Assembly (NCBI RefSeq): GCF_029931775.1 | Contig: NC_079312.1 | Span: 119,658,872-119,722,871 of the forward strand | Reading direction: 5' to 3' | DNA: 64,000 nt | Source: Euleptes europaea | Taxonomy: Eukaryota > Chordata > Lepidosauria > Squamata > Sphaerodactylidae | In this document: positions 1 through 11,281 of the stretch, piece by piece | How positions within the stretch are numbered: the stretch's first letter is position 1 | How the letters are laid out: the number at the start of each line of letters is the position of its first letter | The notes under the pieces: generated by a model | Databases searched by the model: none | Told to the model about the DNA's origin: nothing | Seen by the model: the letters and a program-made list of their open reading frames with translations, nothing else | Translations under genes and position numbers: made by a program

Positions 1-65
1 TTTAGCACGAGGAAATAGATCCGTTACTACAAATGCATTATGTGCAGTATCTGTTTGGTAGTGAT

Positions 66-215
66 GTTAGAACATAAGAAAGGCCCTGCTGGATCAGACC
101 AAGGTCCATCAAGTCCAGCAGTCTGTTCACACAGTGGCCGACCAGGTGCCTCTAGGAAGCCCACAAGTAAGGCAACCGCAGGAGCATTATCTTGCCTCTG
201 ATTACAGAGCTTTGA
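66..215 (-). mobile_element. CR1 LINE 3' end, antisense
   Basis: This begins with the complement of the CR1 tail (AACATAAGAA) and runs into the block around TGCTGGATCAGACCAAGG. It is a 5'-truncated copy, the usual state of CR1. The same tail block recurs at 31.6, 32.5, 53.4 and 54.4 kb. Confidence 0.7.
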
Positions 216-304
216 TGCATGTGTATTATATAGAGACTATTTAGAACGCTCCCATATCATTAAAATTGCCCAAGGAAAAGACTAATAAAATTTCTTTCCT
301 GAGA

Positions 305-432
305 TGTTTTTGGAGTGGGTGGCAGGGGGCCCACATCAGTTTCCAGGCTCATAATTCACTAGACTTTTATGGCAATAATGCCATGAAATGCACTTTCTTC
401 AACATAATATACTGGGAGACGAGGCTTGCACA
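305..432 (+). repeat. Source copy of a 128-bp duplicated segment
   Basis: The segment from TGTTTTTGGAGTGGGTGG to GAGGCTTGCACA is repeated base for base, as far as I can read, at about 1817-1946. It is not recognised as a mobile element. Confidence 0.85.
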
Positions 433-939
433 GTCAGCAAAACAGCTTCCTGTCCATTATACCGCACGTGTTCAGCAGACCAGCACCCAAAAGCACGACT
501 CTTTCACTATCTCAGGAGGTCTGACTCCTTACAATATTACTTTACTGTATGCAAGCAGCAGTTGCGGTAGGGGCCGAGGGTAATGCTGACATCAGAAAAC
601 ATTCTGAGGGTAATTTATTGGGATTTCATAGTCCCTCTGGGAGTAGTAAGAGTTGCCTTGTCTCTGGGAGCTTGCTTGAGCCTTTGAAAAGCTTCTCTCT
701 TTATCAGGAAAACGTCAGCTCAGAAGAGGAGAAAGCTTTGGTGTTGGCTGTTATCCAAGCACATGTGTATAATCACTCAGGCTCCAGATAGCCTAAGTAG
801 GCAGCAGCGTACATGACTGTGTGGCTTCAGAAGTTCTCATGACAAGCAGCAGCCATAGAAGAAAAAAGGTTTGTTTCTCATGAAAAAAAATGTGGGGAGC
901 CTCACAAATTATGGCTGCCTGGTCCTTATTATTTCAGTT
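433..939. other. No recognised feature
   Basis: Mixed-composition unique-looking sequence with no exon-like or repeat signal that I can support. The same holds for 1286-1729 and 1980-2840. Confidence 0.4.
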
Positions 940-1285
940 TTCAAGATGATTGCTCTTTGTAAGTATTTGAAAGGCTGTCACTTAGAGGAGGGCAGGGAGC
1001 TGTTCCTGTTGGCAGCAGGACTCATAATAATGGGTATAAATTATGGGTGGAAATGTACTGGCTGGATATTGGGATTTTTTTTTTTTTACAGTAAGAGTAG
1101 TTCAGCAATGGAACCAGCTGCTCGGGGATGTGGTGAACTCCCCCTCACTGGCAGTCTTCAAGCGGTGGTTGGATGAACACTTGCCAGGGATGCTCTAGGC
1201 TGATCCTGCATAAAGCAGGGGGTTGGACTAGATGGCCTGTCCATGGACCCTTCCAACTCTGATTCTACGATTCTATGAACTTGAG
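940..1285 (+). mobile_element. CR1 LINE: end of ORF2 plus 3' UTR
   Basis: Reading on the + strand, FKMIALCKYLKGCHLEEGRELF matches the C-terminal part of CR1 ORF2 (compare [12 protein letters not shown] in the 5.4 kb copy). The 3' UTR follows, ending GTTGGACTAGATGGCC and then the TGATTCTACGATTCTATGA octamer tail typical of CR1. An internal T run and stretch of unrelated sequence lie between the two parts. Confidence 0.75.
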
Positions 1286-1816
1286 AAATCCAACTGTTAT
1301 TCACACTGTTACAACTGTTATAAGCAGCTCACATCACTATAACGTAGAAGATGATGGCTCAGACTTTGACCTAGGTAGTGAAGGGTGCTCATGGTGAAGG
1401 ATTCTCCTCCTCCTATAGCAAAGTATGATATTGACTTTTTGCATGAAAGATTTTCTTGTATAATCTCTCTTCCTTACCTTTCTCCGTATATGTGTGAATC
1501 TGCCAGCTGCATTGCCTCAGCCCAGAGAACCTATGTCACATCTTATGTCCATGTTGGAAGAACGAATGCCTCTGCCCCATAAAGATGGCCACCTCAGTAA
1601 GTTGTTGTATGTTCTGAATACCAGTTGTTGCTAAGCAACAACAGGAGGAGGCTTTGTGCCTCTTCTTATAGGCCTTCTGGGAACATCTGTTTGGGCACTG
1701 TAGGAAACAGGATACAAGACTATATGGACCATTGGTTTCATTTAACAGGAAGCTTCTTAACTTGTTCAATATCCATTCTAGGCCTACGGCACTAAACCAG
1801 TGATGACCAGTGCTTG

Positions 1817-1946
1817 TGTGTTTTTGGAGTGGGTGGCAGGGGGCCCACATCAGTTTCCAGGCTCATAATTCACTAGACTTTTATGGCAATAATGCCATGA
1901 AATGCACTTTCTTCAACATAATATACTGGGAGACGAGGCTTGCACA
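1817..1946 (+). repeat. Second copy of the 128-bp segment, flanked by a 35-bp inverted repeat
   Basis: This is the copy of 305-432. It lies between the arms of a perfect 35-bp inverted repeat: 1730-1764 (CATTGGTTTCATTTAACAGG onward) and 1945-1979. Confidence 0.85.
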
Positions 1947-2844
1947 AGTTAAGAAGCTTCCTGTTAAATGAAACCAATGTAGGGCTCTTACATTATCTTT
2001 TGCCTTACCTGTGGGCTGATCCAATATCTACCATTTGGGGCAATCTTACCAAAGGGGAAAAATATGTCATCTAACCTAGCTGTGGCAAGACTTTTCTTTA
2101 AAGTTAACAGAGTGCAATTCAACATTTCTTTTCCAAAGTTATAACTTTTTTTTCCGCGTTACCTGCAAAGTTCCATTTTGCTACAAAGGGTGCTTATTTA
2201 ATTCAATTGCCTCCTGCTCGTCCTGTTCTGTGTATATTCATGAGAACATTTATTCAACGCAGCCTATTGCTTTTCCAGAAACAAGGATCCTCTGCCAAAG
2301 TTTTTGTTCAAGGGAATGGCTTCATGGCATCAAGTATCATTGTGACTCTGGAATTTTAATCACCTGGGGGGGGGATCTTTCCTCAATGCATCTGGTTTAA
2401 TATGGTAATAGTGGGGCCAAGTGATTTTTCAGCACTTGGATTGTAAGGACATGGATAGGGTTTGAGGTGGACATGGAATTACTTACGACATAAGTCTCAC
2501 TTCCTGGCTTGGTGGGTACAGGCAATGTTGGGCAGCTTCAGGTGGTATGGAGAAGGCTCATCAGCACACAACTGCTTGCTAATAGATTTATTTGGAAAAA
2601 GTTATGTATGGGAGGCTCAGCCCTCCCTTGGCAGACTCTTCAGTCACAGTCCAGGGCCCATCCCAGCATTCTCCTCAGACATGAGGAAGCGACAATGGCT
2701 CCCAACAGCCAGAATTAGGGGTTCAAGGAGATAGAAATGGAGGGTGGTGCTATTCCCCAGAGAGAAATGCTGGGAAGGAAAGAGGACTCAGGGTACAACT
2801 TAGAGCCCTTCTCCTTCTTATGTGAGGACTAAGCCATTGGGGAG

Positions 2845-3256
2845 GGGCTGTGGCTCAGTGGAAGAGCCTCTGTTTTGCATGTAGGTCCCAGGTTCATTAT
2901 TAAAATGAGCAGGCAGAAGGTGGTGTGAAAGACCTCCGCCTGAGACCCTAGAGAACATTTGAACACATGAAGCTGCCTTATACTGAATCAGACTCTTGGT
3001 CCATCAAAGTCAGTATTGTCTACTCAGACCAGCAGCGGCTCTCCAGGGTCTCAGGCAGAGGTCTTTCACATCACCTACTTGCCTAGTCCCTTTAACTGGA
3101 GATGCTGCAGATTGAACCTGGGACCTTCTGCATGCTGAGCTGATGCTCTACCACTGAGCCACAGCCCCTCTCCACAGAAAGCCACTTAAAGTCTGAGACT
3201 GACCTTGATGGACCAATGATCTGATTCAGTATAAAGCAGCTTCTTCTGTGTTCATC
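2845..3256 (+). mobile_element. tRNA-Ala-derived SINE split by a second, inverted copy
   Basis: The 5' part of a + strand SINE (2845-2950) starts GGGGCTGTGGCTCAGTGG, an A box. A complete minus-strand copy of the same family follows (about 2951-3177). The remaining 3' part of the first copy resumes at about 3178-3256, with the block TGGACCAATGATCTGATTC. The head resembles tRNA-Ala, with a B box GGTTCAATCCC in better copies. Confidence 0.8.
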
Positions 3257-3616
3257 TGATGGGGAGAGATACTCAGAGTTTGCATTGCAGAAATTCCCTT
3301 TGTCCTTTTATATCTCACCTTTCTACCATTGAAACAACACTCAAAGCAGCTTCCAGGTTTAGCTGATAGTACTTCTCCGTAACATCCAAAGGGAACTTGA
3401 GAACCTCCCCTACCGCTTCCTATTTTCAAATGAGCAAGTTCCCACTACGACAAAAAATTCTATTTTTGGACACTTCCGACATGCATTTCTGGAATTCCCA
3501 GATCTTCACTCTGGTGAGTCACTGTTAAGGTTTGGCAGCAGAGAAAACTGCACTGCTACAGAGAACCATCAGCTCAGTCTGGCCCTCTCCTCAAAATCAC
3601 ACACAAAAAATCACAA

Positions 3617-3882
3617 ATCACAAAATCGCACAAGGTTGGAAGAGACCACAAGGGCCATCCACCAACCCCTTTCCATGCAGGATCCCACAATCAAAGCTAT
3701 CCCGACAGATGGCCATCCAGCCTCTGCTTAAAGACCTCCAAAGACGGGGTCTCCACCCCCCCCCCCCAGGCAGCACTTTCCACCGTCGAACCTCCCTCAC
3801 TGTCAGAAAGTTCTTCCTAATGTTTAGGTGGAATAGTTTTCTCTTAGTTTAAATCCATTACTCCGTGTCCTAGGGGAATTTT
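3617..3882 (-). mobile_element. CR1 LINE 3' end, antisense
   Basis: The complement of the CR1 3' UTR and ORF2 end is seen: CACAAGGTTGGAAGAGACCA, GATGGCCATCCAGCCTCTGC, then AGTTCTTCCTAATGTT, ending at TCCGTGTCCTA. It is old, with a C run inside. Confidence 0.7.
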
Positions 3883-3889
3883 TCATGGA

Positions 3890-5250
3890 GATTTGCTGCT
3901 GTTTCGATGCTGATTTGCGTTGGAGTCAAATTTTGGTTATTCACTGTAGATCCGGCTTTTCCCTGATAGAGGTGTAAAAGCCGCATTATGTCAGCGGCAA
4001 ACCAAACCACTTCTGAGCCGTACTTTCTAGTAGAAGCGCTTTTTGTTGCTCGGGTGCCCATGATAAAATGTTTGCTTCGCTCCCCGGGACATCTCCTTTC
4101 TCCTCCCCCAAGAATGGTGATTGGCTGGGGGAGTTTCGTGCTCGGACAAGAATACCGCCCCTTTTGCTGCCTGCCTGCCTGCCTAGAGTCCTGGCACTTC
4201 TCTCCCTCCGTCCCGGAGGCTGGTGGGCGGGCAGGCGGCATGCCTTCCCCGCTCCTCGCCTGGGATGGGCCTTGGAGCTGGGCCTACACCTCCAAGCCCA
4301 GGGGGACGTCGGATGGATGGCTCCAGGGGGAGACCGGCGGGGCCAAGCCATGTGCTCCTCGAGCGCTGGGGGTGGTGGTGCTGGCAGCTCGGTCTAGGGC
4401 AGCTGGACCCGTGGGGGGATGTTCAAGGGAAGGGGCTGTTGGCCCCTCTACCCCAGAGGGGAGGGGGGATTTTTGAGAAATCGGATGGGAAAAATGTGCA
4501 TCCTGAGAGCAGAAAACCCAAGGCAAAACTCCCTCCCATCACTCTTCTGAAGAGGGGCGACCAGCCTGCTCTTATCTCCCTCTCTCTTGATGCACTGTGG
4601 CAGAATCATGGCCGGGGCGCAATCCAGGGGCCTTCTTTCCTCTCCTCCCCCCCGCCATGCCCCTCTACCTCAGCGGAGAGGGGGGATTTTTGAGAATTCG
4701 GATGGGAAAAATGTGCATCCTGAGAGCGGAAAACCCAAGGCAAAACTCCCTCCCATCACTCTTCTGAAGAGGGGCGGCCAGCCTGCTCTTATCTCCCTCC
4801 TCTCTCTCGATGCACTGTGGCCAGATCATGGCCAGCGCGCAATCCAGGGGCCTTCTTTCCTCTCCCCCCACCGCCATGCACACTTTCAGCTAAACACTTC
4901 TCTGGGCACATGGATGCAATTCCTGCCCCCTCCCCCCAATCCTGTCTATCATTAAAGGGCAATGGGTTCCACACCTATAGAAAATAGAGGGAAGCTTTGA
5001 AGAATGCGCTGCCTTCCCCCCCCCCCCCCAAATTTGGAATCTGACTGTTCCAAAAGCAGAACAGAGCAAGGGTGGAAGAAAAATGGAGGAGACCAAGGAC
5101 TGGTGCTTGTTTTTTGCGCTGGGGCTGGTGAACAGCATGAGGTAATCTGCTGGGCGGAGTTGGGGCGGAGCTGGGGGCAGGCATAAACAATGAGCCTGTT
5201 GGAAGGGGAGGCCTCCTGCAAAAGGGACAGACCAAACCGTTGTCAAATAC
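3890..5250. repeat. GC-rich block with a ~218-bp tandem duplication
   Basis: Two copies of a ~218-bp unit start near 4463 and 4679. Each holds GAAAAATGTGCATCCTGAG and CCCAAGGCAAAACTCCCTCC, then a GATGCACTGTGG block. Part of the unit (AATGTGCAT ... CCAAGGCAAAAC) is shared with 8.3-8.47 kb and with the hAT element at 43.4-44.7 kb. Many open frames here overlap on both strands and none resembles a known protein, so I do not call a gene. TGCC repeats lie near 4160-4182. Confidence 0.6.
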
Positions 5251-5379
5251 AGCATGCTTTGTTCCCATGAAAAACCAAAACTACATTGAGATTGACAGGG
5301 ATAAATCGTGGCCATGAAAAAAACATTTAAATTGTGTGTTTTTTTTAGTCCGTGGCAAAACAGAAGCAAAATCTACTGT

Positions 5380-5633
5380 GAAAAATGCCCCCTAGTCTCT
5401 GAAGCAACAGAGAACAAGCTAGTTCCCTCATTAACATGGCATCCCTTCAGATATTTAAACATGGCTATCATGTCACCCCTCAACCTTCTCTGCTCCAGAC
5501 TAAACAAACCCAACTCCCTAAGTCTCTCCTCATAGGGCATGGATTCCAGACCTTTGACCATTCTGGTCGCCCTCCTCTGGACACGCTCCAGCTTGCCAAC
5601 ATCCTTCTTAAATTGTGGAGCCCTGCAAATCAT
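5380..5633 (-). mobile_element. CR1 LINE ORF2 C-terminal fragment, antisense
   Basis: The minus strand encodes [20 protein letters not shown], then [20 protein letters not shown] and [16 protein letters not shown], the well conserved end of the CR1 reverse transcriptase ORF. It is open over ~80 codons, which suggests a fairly young fragment. Confidence 0.85.
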
Positions 5634-5719
5634 CCACTGTGAATTTGCTGTGGAATATTCGTTACATTTGCAGGGTGTTCAAGTGTTCAGCAGCTTTGCT
5701 CCATGTAATTGCTATGTGA

Positions 5720-5915
5720 CTTCAACTTTTGACAGTATCTGACAGCTGGCATCCAAATTAGTATTTGATAGTATATGATATAGCAGTTGTTATTGTCATT
5801 TGACGACATTTAGCAGCTGACACGCGGGAGGTCAGCATTTGACAGTGTCAGACATGAAGCAATCAATATTTGACAGTATCCGACAGAGGGCATCTGGCGG
5901 AAATGAGCATCTGAC
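5720..5915 (+). repeat. Degenerate minisatellite of TTGACAGTATCTGACAG-like units
   Basis: Five or six diverged units of about 20-40 bp repeat the theme TTTGACAGTATCTGACAGC, for example near 5727, 5764, 5800, 5837 and 5867. It ends in ATCTGACACC. No mobile element was recognised. Confidence 0.55.
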
Positions 5916-5929
5916 ACCTTACTCGAATA

Positions 5930-7780
5930 GAATTTAGTATATTCTACGTACATTTATGCCATTCAATCAGAACAGGTGCATTTAAAAAATCTGATGTCAC
6001 ATTGTGGTTTCAGAATTTGGCTAGTGAATCCCATGGTCAGATTTTGAGGTTGGAATCCAAGATATGAAAATGATCTGAACAGTACTGTAAAAATTGGTGT
6101 GCAGGGGGAAAAAGCTGGAATCTGGGAAACCTTGCTTAATGAGGAGAAGGTTGGCTTCCCCTTTGCACACAGTTAAAGCTGTGGAATGCTTTCTCAACTC
6201 ACCTTTTTCTCTATTTGCTAATTTCATTGGACTCGTACCCTACATAAATATTGTTAGTATAGCAAAGGGAATCTGAAGAGACAAGACAAGGATGAAGGTG
6301 GAGAGGGGGGAAAACAGAAGAAGGTTGGGGCAGGGAGGGGCGCTGCATCTAATCTTTTGTCTAAAGCACCGCTTCAAATGTACATTAGTAAATGGAAGCT
6401 GCTTAGAAGGGAGTTATTACCAAATAGCTTCCAAGTGGCGTCCAGATGGGGGAAATGCACACGTTAATTTATGCATTGAACAAGGAAAATACAGTGGGTT
6501 CTCCCTGTTTCAAAAGCAATCTAAGCCTGCTCCAATGGGGTCTGTGGATCGGGTTGTTATAATATAAATTATTCCATCCCGTTTTCCCCTTGGTCCTTGT
6601 AGATGGATAGATTTCACACATCTGTTTCACCTGCGGATGTTTTAGCTTGCATTATCCTCACATACCCATGTGTGAGTGTGTGCGTGGGGTGGGGGGAGTG
6701 CATTAACAGAAGACAGTTTAAGGATTGTTTTTCAGCCCCTCCAAGAATTATTTTTCAACCCATCTCCATCTCTTTCAGTTGTGGATTAGCAAACCACAGC
6801 TTTCTATTTCACTCGGTGAAACAGCTGTGACATAATTACATGATTGAGCGGCTGAGGGCTTGTTTGGGAACAGAAAGTCCAGATTGCTCCTTCTGAAAAC
6901 CCTTTTTACTCCCTCAAATGGAATTTAGTAGAGATTTGGAAGTGAGCTTTAGGAAGACTTTCCTCAAGAGATGACACTGGGGTGTGTCTTTTTTCAATCT
7001 TTTTGTGTGCCTTTAAAGCTCCTGATAACTGGAAAAAGCATAAGCAATAATGGGAAGATGGTGCTCTTTTAAGAAAGAGGAGCCTGTAGCTCTTTCTACC
7101 ATCTGGTCTCAGCAACCTTTGTGGAACCCCTAGTCCCTATAGCCTGATGTGTAAATTATCCAGACACTCAGCATGTTTGGATAGGCTGTCATGAAAGTTA
7201 TGTTAGCCCAGCCTCACTCTATCAGTGCCACACTTGTGTATAAGGTCTTAACCATGTAAATGTAGTTCTCTTGTCTTTGCATTTCAAGAGGTAATGACAG
7301 TATCATCCTACCAAGTGGTAATGACAGTATCATCCTATCAAGTGGTGAAGATTTTACCACGCATCTGGTGTTTAGTGGACCTCCTGTTGATAGTGTGTTG
7401 ATTTGCACTGTACAATCTGCCTTTTGTGTCAATGGGAAAGGAGGGCTATAAATAAGGCAAATAAATAATATAAAATGTGTGGCAGAATGTGTGCTAAAAT
7501 GGTCAACTATACGGGGACTCTGATTGCAAACTACTTGGGACACAGACATATCTTCGCACACGTTATTCTGTAAAAAAGCATACCTGTTGATGATGCTATG
7601 TAAAAAAAAATAAAGCAGAAGCAGCATCGTACAGCAGAGTTGGAAGTGAAATCTGGAGGAGGAGCATGATGCAGGAAGAGATTTGGGTACTGGCCAGGGA
7701 GCTGTTCCAGATGGAGAGAGTAGCAGGATAGAAATACTGAGGCAGGGACAGGAAAAGACAAAGGGTGTGTGTTGGACGAC
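5930..7780. other. No recognised gene
   Basis: Only short simple repeats. No exon with credible splice sites or known protein similarity was found. Confidence 0.4.
7291..7345 (+). repeat. Two-copy 27-bp tandem repeat
   Basis: GGTAATGACAGTATCATCCT plus a short tail occurs twice in a row, with one base differing. Confidence 0.8.
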
Positions 7781-7790
7781 CTGTGTTATG

Positions 7791-7815
7791 CTGTGTGTGT
7801 GTGTGTGTGTGTGTG
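7791..7815 (+). repeat. (GT)n microsatellite
   Basis: About 12 GT units. Confidence 0.95.
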
Positions 7816-8289
7816 AAGATACTTGTTAGTACAGTTGTATTCTTGCTAGTGGGCTAGCTTTCTTCAAACCCAAAAGAAGGATTCAGAGTGCCAGTTGTTA
7901 TCTCTAAAGCCTTGACAGTGTAATCTCAAGAAGATTTGCACCTTTCTCCCATACGAGCCTTCCTGATATTAAATAGGGCCACACATCACATGCTCCTCAC
8001 CCAAGGAAATGATATCTGTGGAAGTATGGAGAACATACCCTCTCCCTCCCCGTTATGAAATATCTTGCTAAGGAGGGGAGGAGCGTCGAGGGAGGGATGG
8101 GGGGAAAGTAGGAACCCGGGCGGAGAGAGGCGCAAAGGAGCTCGACCTGGAGTTGGCCCCGGGGCGTTGCTGCTGCAGAGGTCAGCCCCATGCCTGTCTG
8201 GAAGGGGAGAGCCCGGGCCAACCCGCTCTGGACCAGCCCACGTTTTACTGGCGCGACCTGAGTTCGAGGTGGCGGTGAAGTTCCCTGGG

Positions 8290-8500
8290 TGACCTTTGGG
8301 GCGAAAATGCATGGGAGGTTTTGCCTTGGATTTGCCGCTCTGTAGATGCACATTTTCCCCAACTGAATTCTCAAAACTGCATGGGGGCTTATTTTTGAGC
8401 TTTGAGAATTTGGCTGGGGAAAATGTGCATTTAGAGAGAGGCAAATCCAAGGCAAAGCCTCCACAATGCTCCGCCGCCGCTGCCTCCTCTCCGCCGGGGG
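8290..8500. repeat. Snapback repeat unit shared with 4.5 kb and 44 kb
   Basis: Two inverted halves, GGGAGGTTTTGCCTTGGATT and GGCAAATCCAAGGCAAAGCC, flank AATGTGCAT and GATGCACATTTTCCCC blocks, so the strand can fold back on itself. The adjoining 8060-8290 stretch is GC-rich and unrecognised. Confidence 0.6.
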
Positions 8501-8514
8501 GGGGGGGGGTCTAG

Positions 8515-8822
8515 GGCTGCCCCAGAAATACAAACATCTCTTGGAACCAAAGACACCAATGTGGATATCATCACAAGAAATGTTGACATTACGCCCACTT
8601 AGACCGGAACAATTTGTTACATATCAAGACCTATTGAAATGGGATGGTAATAAATGTTATTTAAAAGACTACCAGGAGGTGAAAGATATTTTAACCTGGT
8701 TCCAATATCATCAAATCAACTCAGTTTTTTTACAAGATTTGAAATCAGGCTTTTCTAAAGACAAATCACTTTTCCACAAATCATTATTGGATAATAATAC
8801 CCAATTAATCTCCAGGATGGCA
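8515..8822 (+). mobile_element. L1-type LINE ORF2 fragment
   Basis: An open stretch reads LLEPKTPMWISSQEMLTLRP, then YQDLLKWDGNKCYLKDYQEV and KSLFHKSLLDNNTQLISRM. This resembles the linker after the reverse transcriptase domain in vertebrate L1 ORF2. It is truncated on both sides. The family call is from memory of the motif pattern. Confidence 0.55.
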
Positions 8823-8869
8823 ATAATCACGGCGGAGGCGACGACAGCCGCCACCTCTCCCGTCACCCT

Positions 8870-8937
8870 ACCGAGAGCCGCACTCAAGGTGCCAAAGAGC
8901 CACATGCGGCTCGGGAGCCGCGGTTTGCCGACCACTG
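8870..8937 (-). mobile_element. hAT transposon terminus
   Basis: It ends GGTTTGCCGACCACTG, the complement of a CAGTGGTCGGCAAACC hAT terminal repeat, preceded by the AGAGCCACATGCGGCTC palindrome typical of this non-autonomous group. The other end was not found. Confidence 0.6.
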
Positions 8938-9350
8938 GTCTAGTCCATAAAGGTTTGTGCTGAAAAAAAAATGTTACCAAGAGAAATCCATCTATCCAAT
9001 GCCACCTCTTGCTATATGCTTAGGTTGGCAACAAAGATTTGAACATTCTTCTAAGCATATGGGAACACATGAATCTTGGTGCTGAGAGATGCTACAGAAT
9101 TTGTATATATAAAGTGCTGGCTACCACTCTTTATTGCTGTTTCCATGTAGTTATGGCTGTTTCACAATTTATTGTTTATTTGTATGACTTTTCATTACTT
9201 GGACTGAAGACAGTTGGAAAGGAACACTATAAATTTAAACATGAAACTTACAGTAAAATCTTGGCACTATCGCTTTCTAAGTACACAGTTATAACACACT
9301 TCCACAGAACAATTTAAAAAATCAAACTAGAGAACAGATATATCTATCAG

Positions 9351-9567
9351 GGGAGGGGCCATGGCTCAGTAGTAGAGCATCTGCTTGGCATGCAGAAGGT
9401 CCCAGGTTCACTCCCCGGCATCTCCAGTTAAAGGGACTATGCAAGTAGGTGATGTGAAAGACCCCTGCCTGAGACCCTGGAGAACTGCTGCCGGTCTGAG
9501 TAGACAATACTGACTTTGATGGACCAAAGGTCTGATTCAGTATAAGGCAGCTTTATGTGTTCATGTG
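9351..9567 (+). mobile_element. tRNA-Ala-derived SINE, near full length
   Basis: The A box is TGGCTCAGTAGTAGAGC and the B box is GGTTCACTCCC. The tRNA-like anticodon arm reads CTGCTTGGCATGCAG. The body contains GATGTGAAAGACC and TGAGTAGACAATACTGAC, and the end is GGCAGCTTTATGTGTTC. Confidence 0.85.
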
Positions 9568-9609
9568 ACCTATACAGAAGTATCTTTAGTCATAAACACA
9601 TCAGTAAAT

Positions 9610-9800
9610 CAATGTGAGAGAGTTCAGAGAGAACTGTGACCAGCCCAAGGGCACCCAGCTGGCTTCATATGTAGGAGTGGAAAAACCAACCTGGTTCACC
9701 ATATTAGAGTCTGCTGCTCATGTGGAAGAGTGGGGAATCAAACCCGGTTCTCCAGATTAGAGTCCACTGCTCTTAACCACTACACCACACTGCCTCTGCC
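9610..9800 (-). mobile_element. tRNA-derived SINE of the (CTT)n-tailed family, antisense, 3' truncated
   Basis: The complement of GTAGTGGTTAAGAGC (A box) and GAACCGGGTTTGATTCCCC (B box) lies at the right end, followed leftward by the body block ending at AGAGAACTGTGACCAGCCC. Confidence 0.75.
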
Positions 9801-11075
9801 AGAGAAGGGAGAGGGAGAAGGTCTAACAGTACACACCTAAATTCCCCTGAAATTGCAGGAGTCAGTCACAAGGTATTAATCAGCTCAAACAGAAAAAAAA
9901 ATGATGAAGGCATACTCTGCCAATGCCATTGAATTGAAAAAGGAAGCAGATTCATGGTCATGATGTAACAAACTTCTCTGCGTGGATGGGGAAATCCAGG
10001 AGATGAATGATATCAGTGGTGCAATATATCCACTGATTTATGGATCCTCCATTCTAATTCTGGATGCAGCTAATGATGTGCCAGGAATGATCGGATTGTG
10101 CACATTCGCCCCAGTGTTGAAAACTCTAGTACTTATGGGCAAGATATTGATACTGTGTGTACAATACTGAAAGGAAGTAGAAACAGAGATAAGAATGCTA
10201 GATGAAGAAAGGAGGTGGAGGGATTGGGAAGAAGATCCAGAAACAAGCCAGCTGATGGAAGGGAAATAAAGTAAGTTAAGAAACAAAGGAAATAAAGGAA
10301 GGATCGGGTGGAGGATCAAGGGAAGGAAGGGCAGAGGAGGAATGGACTAGAGGAAGATCCTGGAGGGGGCTGTATACTTAGCAGGATGACAAAATATGGA
10401 CTTGCAAGCCAAAGAGTTTACAAGAGAGAACTGTTGTGTTGTGATTTGAAATAACCTGTCAAATTTTTGTTTGCAGATCTCTAATAAACTATACTAACAG
10501 TGATTAGGCTGGTCTACTAAATGTCCCACAATAATGCTCACGGCTGCTACTGTTTCCCTCTGCCTATGTAAGCTCGCTGCTTGTGCTCCCTCTCATTCAG
10601 TTGTGGCTAACAGAAGTTGCAGATTGCATGCCACGGCCAACTTTTCTCAGTGTGGGCTGAATGGCCATGAGCAGCTTCTGCTCCTGACAGTCAAGTCAGA
10701 TGACACCTCAGGCTCCTGCTAGCATAGAAAAGAACCTTTTGCCACACACTATCATCTGATTTCATTCAGGCCAATTTGGGGAGGTCAATCCGAAATAAAT
10801 GGGAACACGTTAAAGTACATTTGAGGGCTTCTGAGTACTTTGCAAGGGTTGTATGTTGAGCCATGTTGAACTGAGATCTGTTTCAATGGTGTTTCTACTC
10901 TAACTAGATTAACAAAGGGCGGGGACAGCATTATAGCCAGGTCATGTGAATCAGTACTGTGCATGTTATCGAACTAGGCTGGTAGTTCCATAATTCTTAC
11001 TTCAATTACTTTCCCTTGTAAACCCAATTTTCTTTCTCTCTCCCCTGCCCCGCTCAGTCACACACACTCACACGC
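9801..11075. other. No recognised gene
   Basis: Purine-rich stretch at 10180-10370, otherwise unremarkable. 11282-12153 holds an old tRNA-SINE head (11420-11520), an 18-bp tandem duplication at 11517-11552 and the GT repeat. Confidence 0.4.
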
Positions 11076-11281
11076 GAGGGTTGCCAACTTCCAGGTAGTA
11101 GCTGGAGATCTCCTGCTATTACAACTAATCTCCACCTGATAGAGATCAGTTCACCTGGAGAAAATGGCCACTTTGGCAATTGGACTCTATGGCATTGAAG
11201 TCCCTCCCCTCCCCAAACCCCGCCCTCAGGCTCCGCCCCAAAAACCTCCCGCCAGTGGCGAAGAGGGACATGGCAACTCTA
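11076..11281 (+). mobile_element. hAT MITE family A copy
   Basis: A ~206-bp copy runs from (T)AGGGTTGCCAAC to GGCAACTCTA, with the GCGAAGAGGGA 3' variant end. Family definition: terminal repeats TAGGGTTGCCA/TGGCAACCCTA, ~205-215 bp, 8-bp target duplications, no coding capacity. Confidence 0.85.

Noticed and set aside
4080-4960. CpG-island-like promoter
   Set aside because: The GC content comes from a 218-bp duplicated repeat unit shared with mobile DNA; no exon or donor follows it.
3988-5369. Several overlapping open frames of 90-162 codons on both strands
   Set aside because: GC-rich tandem repeat with few stops in any frame; proline/glycine-rich products look like no known family, and the same sequence recurs in a transposon.
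9351-9430. tRNA-Ala gene
   Set aside because: A and B boxes are present, but the acceptor stem is not intact and the unit continues into a SINE body repeated several times in the window.
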